Below, piece by piece: positions 5,905 to 9,218 of a stretch of DNA of 9,218 nucleotides. Source of the stretch: an uncultured Peptococcaceae bacterium (GTDB taxonomy: Bacteria > Bacillota > Peptococcia > Peptococcales > Peptococcaceae); assembly GCA_902462325.1 (NCBI GenBank), contig CABQBF010000103.1:1-9218 (forward strand). Direction: 5' to 3'. Made by a program: the position numbers and the translations under genes. Position 1 is the stretch's first letter, and every line of letters begins with the position of its first letter. Under the pieces are notes generated by a model. That model ran no database searches and was not told where the DNA came from. It worked only from the letters and a program-made list of their open reading frames with translations.

Positions 5905-5999
5905 ATAAGCGGAAGGTACTGTGGTTCAGAATGATATGGCTGAATTTATGGTAAAAAAAGAGGCATTACCAAGGCTTGACAGAGGATAGGAGAATGATT

Positions 6000-7037
6000 A
6001 TGCAAATGACTTTGGTGTTTTTTAGTAAGGACTTTTACTTTTTGACGCAAGTATCTGATTTTATTTCGCGTACACAAAAGGAAATACAAATTATTATTTA
6101 TAGTGACCAAGAAAAAGCCTATGAATACATAGCAAAAAATAATGATACAATCAAAGCCATTTTAGCAGATGAATATTTTTACAATAAGGACCTGCCATAT
6201 GAAGTGATAAAAATTGTATGCAGCAATCATACAGAACTAACCTCAGAAAATGGCCGTTATCGTTTGAATATCTATCAGCAGGGAGAAGACATTGTACGCG
6301 ACTTAAAAAAGATTTGTTTAGAGCAAGGCGTTATCTATACTGCCCATGATGTCGACAAAGCAGGAAAAATCATATCCTTTTTTTCCATACAAGGCGGCAG
6401 CGGACAATCTACCATTGCGTATCAATTGGCTGCAAATTTGGCGCAGGAATATAAGGTGCTGTACTGTTCTTTAGATTATGTAAATATCTACCAGATGCTT
6501 TATTCTGTAGAGCATCCGGTTGAAATGGCACAATTGATGTTTGGCAGCAAGGAAAAACGCATTCAAAAAGAGAGTTTTTATCAGGCGATTGTGCGTAATC
6601 AGCAAGGAATTTATGTTTTGCCGCCTTTTGAAACCATTGGCGATATTGAGGAACTGACAGAAGATGATATCGTATTTCTTGTGGAGCAAATGCAAGCGCT
6701 ACATGAATTTGATTTCATTTTATTGGACTTGAACCGAAAGATGGACGACTTAAATAGAAAGCTATTACATATGAGTGAGAAGGTTATTTCTATTTATACA
6801 GACGATATGATTGGACGAAAAAAACAACAGCAATTTCAGATAGATCCTTATATTGTTAAATTGGGGTTGTTGCCTAAAACAGAATTTGTTCTATCAAAGG
6901 TACTGCAGGAGATTCCGCCAGAGCAGGCAGGTCTGCAATTTCCTTATGTGCAGTTTGGCAATGATTTATTTCACACATTTTATGACAATGGAAATTTTAA
7001 ACGCTGCTGTCTAGCATTAAAGGAGCGGATTTTCTAA
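6000..7037 (+). CDS. tadZ: TadZ/CpaE-like atypical ParA-family ATPase of a Tad/Flp system
   Basis: This 345-residue protein has the TadZ/CpaE layout. Residues 1 to about 115 resemble an atypical receiver domain (LVFFSKDFYFLTQVSDF, AILADEYFY). From about residue 124 there is a ParA/MinD-like domain: IISFFSIQGGSGQSTIAYQLAANLAQEYKVLYCSLDY carries the P-loop (131-138), and FDFILLDLNR (to D243) is the Walker B-like strand. TadZ proteins localise the Tad machine in the cell, often at a pole. The P-loop reads QGGSGQST: the ParA signature lysine and the usual GK lysine are both glutamine, so ATP hydrolysis is doubtful. The start ATG 6000 follows AGGAG (5988-5992) by seven bases; ATG 5994 and 6006 are alternatives. 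Its stop overlaps the next gene by one base (TAATG), and the neighbours tadA and tadB support the assignment. Confidence 0.85.
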   Translation: MQMTLVFFSKDFYFLTQVSDFISRTQKEIQIIIYSDQEKAYEYIAKNNDTIKAILADEYFYNKDLPYEVIKIVCSNHTELTSENGRYRLNIYQQGEDIVRDLKKICLEQGVIYTAHDVDKAGKIISFFSIQGGSGQSTIAYQLAANLAQEYKVLYCSLDYVNIYQMLYSVEHPVEMAQLMFGSKEKRIQKESFYQAIVRNQQGIYVLPPFETIGDIEELTEDDIVFLVEQMQALHEFDFILLDLNRKMDDLNRKLLHMSEKVISIYTDDMIGRKKQQQFQIDPYIVKLGLLPKTEFVLSKVLQEIPPEQAGLQFPYVQFGNDLFHTFYDNGNFKRCCLALKERIF

Positions 7038-8278
7038 TGGAAATGGAAACTGAAAGACTGCAAGAGTTAATTGGCCGTGTAACCAAAGAAGTCGAGCGAA
7101 ATCGCAATATGACCGATGAAGAAATGAAAGCATTTATTCAGCGGATGGTCAAAAATGAAGTGGTGCCCCAGCAATATCTGACTATCAATGAACAATATGA
7201 TTTTATCAATCAAATTTACAATAGTATCAAGAAGTTGGGCGTACTGCAGCCTTTGCTGGAGGATAAAGGCATTACGGAAATCATGATCAATGGTCCCAAA
7301 GATATTTTTATTGAACGGGCTGGCAGATTATATCGGGCAGAAGAAACGTTTCAAAGTAAAACCGAACTGGAAGATGTGGTACAGCGGATCGTATCCAGAG
7401 TAAACAGGGAGGTTAATGCAGCCTCACCCATCTGTGACGCGCGGCTGGAAGACGGATCCCGCATTAATATCGTGTTGGATCCCATTGCACTGAATGGCCC
7501 CATTGTAACGATCCGTAAGTTTCCGGAAAAAGTAATCAGCTTTGCGGATTTAATTAGTTGGGGCGCGATTACGGAAGAAGCTGCAGAATTCTTGGAAGCC
7601 TGTGTGAAGGCCAAATATAATATATTTGTCAGCGGTGGGACAGGCTCCGGTAAAACAACGTTTCTAAATGCGTTATCGAATTTTATTCCCAAAGATGAAC
7701 GCATTATCACCATAGAGGATTCAGCGGAACTGCAGATTCAAAATGTCGAGAATCTGGTGCGGCTGGAAACTCGTAATGCCAATACAGAAGGGAAAGGCGC
7801 CATTACGATTCGCGATTTGATCAAATCGTCATTGCGTATGCGTCCGGAACGCATTGTCGTAGGGGAAGTTCGCGGCGCTGAAGCGTTAGATATGCTGCAG
7901 GCTATGAATACCGGTCATGACGGTTCTTTGTCCACCGGTCATGCCAATTCTCCAATTGATATGCTGTCCCGTTTGGAAACCATGGTGTTGACCGGTTCCA
8001 ATTTCCCTATCGAAGCAATTCGGCAGCAGATTGCTTCGGCCTTAGATTTGATCGTGCATTTAGGCCGTTTGAGTGATAAAAGCCGAAAGACGTTGTATAT
8101 TACCGAAGTGTTGAATTATCAAAATGGGGAATATCAGTTGAATGAGTTATTTCGTTTTGAACGGGAAGAAGCGTTGGTTCATGGAAAAATTGTTGGACAA
8201 CTACAGCGCACAGAAAACAAAATGGTCAACGATCATAAATTTATCATGAGTGGAATTGCAGGTGAAAAATGGTGTTAG
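7037..8278 (+). CDS. tadA: TadA/CpaF-type secretion ATPase
   Basis: This is the hexameric cytoplasmic motor ATPase of the type II/IV secretion superfamily (GspE/VirB11-like, Tad branch). It powers Flp pilus assembly or secretion. At 413 residues it is normal for the family. An N-terminal helical region is followed by the CpaF N-terminal domain (ITEIMINGPKDIFIERAGRL, DARLEDGSRINIVLDPIALNGPIVTIRKF). Next come Walker A GGTGSGKTT with K206, and Walker B RIVVGEVRGAEALDM with E277. The His box GHDGSLSTGHAN contains H294 and H302. All catalytic motifs are intact, unlike in the upstream TadZ. The ATG at 7037 overlaps the tadZ stop by one base and has AAAGGAG at 7019-7025. The 3' end overlaps tadB by ten bases, so the three genes are translationally coupled. 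The Tad rather than pilB class is inferred from TadZ and TadB beside it. Confidence 0.95.
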   Translation: MEMETERLQELIGRVTKEVERNRNMTDEEMKAFIQRMVKNEVVPQQYLTINEQYDFINQIYNSIKKLGVLQPLLEDKGITEIMINGPKDIFIERAGRLYRAEETFQSKTELEDVVQRIVSRVNREVNAASPICDARLEDGSRINIVLDPIALNGPIVTIRKFPEKVISFADLISWGAITEEAAEFLEACVKAKYNIFVSGGTGSGKTTFLNALSNFIPKDERIITIEDSAELQIQNVENLVRLETRNANTEGKGAITIRDLIKSSLRMRPERIVVGEVRGAEALDMLQAMNTGHDGSLSTGHANSPIDMLSRLETMVLTGSNFPIEAIRQQIASALDLIVHLGRLSDKSRKTLYITEVLNYQNGEYQLNELFRFEREEALVHGKIVGQLQRTENKMVNDHKFIMSGIAGEKWC

Positions 8279-9102
8279 GGAAACAAAAAGGAAAGGACAA
8301 GGAGAAAAAAGCAAAAAATAAAAAACAGAAGGAACCCCGCAAATATCGGCCAGGGGAACCGGTTTGGTACGATTATTATTATATGACTAAGCAAGAATGG
8401 TTGCTGTATAGTTTGTTGGGCGCCCTGGGAGTTGGTCTGATTGGATATATTTTTTATCGCTCACTCATCATTACAGCCATTGTGATGCCATTGGGACTAC
8501 TTTTTCCAAAGTATATGAACGGCATCCTGGTTGCTCGCCGCAAACGGCAGCTGATGCTGCAGTTTAAGGATATGCTGTACAGCTTATCATCGGCAGTATC
8601 ATCGGGCAGTTCCATTGAAAATGCCGTAGAGAGTACCTTGCGGGACATGCAGCAGCAATATGGAGAAGATGGCGTGGACATTGTGCAGGAATTGGAACTG
8701 ATGGTGTCCAAGCTGCATGTCAATCAGAATATCGAAGAAATATTTGCTGATTTCGGTCAGCGCAGCGGCATAGAAGATATCAGCAACTTCGCCAACATTT
8801 TTGAAATCTCCAAGCGGACTGGTGGTAACTTAGTGGATATTATTCGGCAGACCTCCAACATCATCACAGAAAAAATTGATGTGAAGCTGGAAATGGATAC
8901 ATTGCTGTCCGGCAAAAAGATGGAGCAGAAGGTATTGACCATAATTCCCATTGTTATGGTATTTGTGCTGACAGAGGCCACAGGAGGCTTTATGGATGTA
9001 ATTTTTACTACCATAGCCGGGCGCGTTACTGCGACTATTGTGCTGGCGATTATTGCGGTGGGCTTTTTTTGGTCTAAAAAGATTACGGATATTGAAATTT
9101 AA
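8269..9102 (+). CDS. tadB: TadB-like inner-membrane platform protein (GspF/T2SSF domain)
   Basis: This is a membrane platform component of the Tad/Flp machine, expected to sit against the TadA ATPase and work with a TadC partner. It has 277 residues. Residues 4-27 form a strikingly lysine-rich cytoplasmic tail. Two membrane segments follow (about 44-62 and 65-80), then a soluble type II secretion F domain (about 95-215; QFKDMLYSLSSAVSSGSSIENAVESTL and FANIFEISKRTGGNLVDII are characteristic). Two C-terminal membrane helices lie at about 221-236 and 253-268. The ATG at 8269 lies within the end of tadA, with AGGTGA three to four bases upstream. It is slightly shorter than many TadB proteins but has both membrane ends, so it looks complete. 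TadC has the same domain but usually follows TadB, so the first position after tadA favours TadB. Confidence 0.87.
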   Translation: MVLGKQKGKDKEKKAKNKKQKEPRKYRPGEPVWYDYYYMTKQEWLLYSLLGALGVGLIGYIFYRSLIITAIVMPLGLLFPKYMNGILVARRKRQLMLQFKDMLYSLSSAVSSGSSIENAVESTLRDMQQQYGEDGVDIVQELELMVSKLHVNQNIEEIFADFGQRSGIEDISNFANIFEISKRTGGNLVDIIRQTSNIITEKIDVKLEMDTLLSGKKMEQKVLTIIPIVMVFVLTEATGGFMDVIFTTIAGRVTATIVLAIIAVGFFWSKKITDIEI

Positions 9103-9218
9103 GACTAAATTTTTAGATTCCATTCACAAAACTCAAATTTTGCTGCGAAAATAATGCAATTTAGGTTCTGTAAAGAAGGTATGAAATAGAAACGAATAAG
9201 CATCAATAAAAATACAAA
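9103..9218. other. AT-rich region after tadB, no gene visible
   Basis: This stretch has no coding frame of note, no GC-rich terminator hairpin and no clear promoter. The only frame with something like a ribosome site (GAAGG at 9175-9179 before ATG 9181) stops after two codons. The operon may continue past the right edge; the absence of a terminator allows this but does not show it. Confidence 0.5.

Noticed and set aside
7351..7713. 120-codon antisense open frame across tadA
   Set aside because: It is the mirror of the conserved N-terminal and Walker A region of tadA, with no independent ribosome site or domain.
1..9218. CRISPR array, tRNA/rRNA genes, insertion sequences, integrase or att sites
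   Set aside because: No regularly spaced repeat array, cloverleaf-like segment, transposase frame or terminal inverted repeats could be found by reading the window on either strand.

Overview
The window reads as chromosomal DNA of an endospore-forming Bacillota, most likely class Clostridia. The evidence is a cell-wall/division gene block (murB end, ftsQ/divIB, ftsZ) running directly into the sporulation pair spoIIGA-sigE, a hallmark of spore-forming Firmicutes. Base composition is moderate, strong AGGAG-type ribosome binding sites are common, and several promoters are near the vegetative sigma-A consensus. I cannot assign a family or genus from the sequence alone.

Region 1 (1-2620) is the division block. 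It holds the 3' end of murB, a strong extended -10 promoter, ftsQ/divIB, ftsZ and a textbook rho-independent terminator. There is no ftsA between ftsQ and ftsZ.

Region 2 (2621-4343) is the mother-cell sporulation switch. A promoter with an apparent Spo0A box and an over-long spacer, like the known spoIIG promoter, precedes spoIIGA. This encodes the membrane aspartic protease that activates pro-sigma-E. sigE follows, with its pro-sequence and the Tyr-Tyr processing site intact. sigG, often found next, is not here.

Region 3 (4344-5457) holds a single LytTR-family response regulator without a kinase partner in the window. Its promoter has a perfect -10 inside a 19-bp near-perfect palindrome. 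A strong terminator follows, then about 140 bp of non-coding DNA.

Region 4 (5458-9218) looks accessory. A small XRE/Cro-type repressor gene on the minus strand diverges from a tightly packed plus-strand operon, tadZ(cpaE)-tadA(cpaF)-tadB. These genes encode the cytoplasmic and inner-membrane motor parts of a Tad/Flp-type pilus or secretion machine. A perfect-consensus promoter (TTGACA-18-TATAAT) lies between repressor and operon, and two 14-bp direct repeats 20 bp apart surround its -35. The simplest reading is that the XRE protein represses the tad operon, and perhaps itself, from these repeats. The TadZ homologue has a ParA-like fold signature but glutamines at both P-loop lysine positions. 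The remaining tad genes (tadC, prepilin, prepilin peptidase, pseudopilins) would have to lie beyond the right edge or elsewhere.

The best leads for something not routinely annotated are the XRE/direct-repeat switch controlling the tad operon, the lysine-less TadZ P-loop, and the palindrome over the response regulator's -10.
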